Below are positions 12,285 to 12,719 of a stretch of DNA of 12,719 nt, one piece after another (the stretch's first letter is position 1; the number at the start of each line of letters is the position of its first letter). Source of the stretch: an uncultured Eubacteriales bacterium (GTDB lineage Bacteria; Bacillota; Clostridia; Peptostreptococcales; Anaerovoracaceae). The notes under the pieces are model-generated. The model searched no databases, was not told the origin of the DNA, and was given only the letters and a program-made list of their open reading frames with translations. The stretch is from assembly GCA_902797345.1 (NCBI GenBank), contig CADBSL010000039.1, forward strand, positions 1 through 12,719, given 5' to 3'. The position numbers and the translations under genes were made by a program.

Positions 12285-12719
12285 TAGTCTCTCCCCAACA
12301 ACGCCTTCCACAATGAAACTGCATTGGAGTTGACCAGCAATCGCTCGATATCGATCCCCGCCGGACAGATGTTCCGGCAGGCCAGGGATTTTCCGCAGCC
12401 TCCATAGACGTATTTCTGATACCGCTTCCGCAGGTCTTCTTTCTGTTCCTTCGGCAGCTCTTCCAGCAGCCGGCTCACCGGCACCATGGAAGCCATCCCA
12501 AAGAAGTTCCCTCCCGCATAGAAATTCGGGCACACCTCCAGGCAGCACCCGCACTGAAGGCACCGGGAAGCTTCATAGAGAAGGTCATTCTTCTTCTCGT
12601 GGGCCCTGGCCCCGGTCTCCAGCCAGCTCCGGATCGTCTCCAGGTTCCGGTAGAGGACGCTCCGGTCCACCACCAGGTCCCTCACCACCGGGAACTTCCG
12701 CAGGGGTTCCACCCGGATC
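12284..12719 (-). CDS. sdhB: Succinate dehydrogenase / fumarate reductase iron-sulfur subunit (partial, 5' end beyond right edge)
   Basis: Electron-transfer subunit passing electrons between the flavoprotein and the membrane anchor. The frame is open to the window edge; a GTG at 12712 is an internal valine because the reading continues upstream (I-R-V-E-P-L) and the visible part lacks the N-terminal 2Fe-2S domain. Counting from that GTG, FPVVRDLVVDRS (7-18) is the family linker, C51-C54-C57-C61 with a following Pro bind the 4Fe-4S cluster, and C106, C112, C116 followed by Pro form the 3Fe-4S type site. About 145 residues are visible of an expected 230-260. The stop is at 12284. In an anaerobe it may work in the fumarate reductase direction (inference). 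Confidence 0.9.
   Translation of the reverse strand, partial: IRVEPLRKFPVVRDLVVDRSVLYRNLETIRSWLETGARAHEKKNDLLYEASRCLQCGCCLEVCPNFYAGGNFFGMASMVPVSRLLEELPKEQKEDLRKRYQKYVYGGCGKSLACRNICPAGIDIERLLVNSNAVSLWKALLGRD

Noticed and set aside
12261..12291. CRISPR-like repeats near the right end
   Set aside because: The repeat unit is only seven bases, in direct contact and without spacers.

Overview
The window looks like the chromosome of an anaerobic, Gram-positive-type member of the Clostridia (Bacillota). Supporting signs are AGGAGG ribosome binding sites with TTGxxx/TATAAT promoters, a sodium-type F-ATPase c subunit, an S-layer-homology (SLH) surface protein, a ComEB-type dCMP deaminase and a teichoic-acid/secondary-wall-polymer style enzyme. 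I cannot name the genus. No phage, CRISPR array or insertion sequence is visible, and all long genes appear intact.

Left part (1-2616, minus strand): start of an F1Fo-ATP synthase operon in the order atpZ, atpI, atpB, atpE, driven by a clear promoter at 2588-2616. The operon leaves the window at the left edge, where the F1 genes are expected. The rotor gene atpE is the most remarkable object here. It starts at a TTG codon (1152) and stays open to base 1, giving 384 visible residues with four complete c-subunit hairpins and the start of a fifth. Only hairpin 1 keeps the sodium-binding carboxylate (Q44, E77, T78). Hairpins 2, 3 and 4 carry the same pair of changes, Gln to Cys and Glu to Gln. 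The visible part of this rotor subunit therefore has one ion site per four or more hairpins.

Middle (2706-8570, minus strand): a compact operon glnS, truA, an unrecognised 265-residue gene, a dCMP deaminase and a 728-residue fusion of a TagO/WecA-type GlcNAc-1-phosphate transferase with a UDP-GlcNAc 2-epimerase (MnaA/WecB). Genes overlap or sit within 30 bases of each other, except where the atp operon restarts with its own promoter. The 265-residue gene contains about 130 bases of GC-rich palindromic repeat modules read through in frame.

Right part: a 372-base divergent intergenic region (8571-8942) carries the glnS promoter, a 128-base imperfect inverted-repeat element of unknown identity, and a promoter with a candidate operator for an Lrp/AsnC-type regulator. 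The regulator ends at a terminator and is followed by an exported protein with three Listeria-Bacteroides repeats and three SLH domains. That gene converges, through a shared bidirectional terminator, on an unrecognised membrane protein co-transcribed with tadA. A divergent promoter pair with a shared palindromic -35 drives tadA leftward and tRNA-Arg(CCU) rightward. The right edge holds the C-terminal two thirds or so of a succinate dehydrogenase/fumarate reductase iron-sulfur subunit.

Functional links (inference): the transferase-epimerase fusion could supply both the lipid-linked GlcNAc and the ManNAc needed for a ManNAc-containing wall polymer of the kind that anchors SLH proteins such as the one encoded at 9487. 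The odd c subunit suggests a sodium ATPase with a changed ion-to-ATP ratio.
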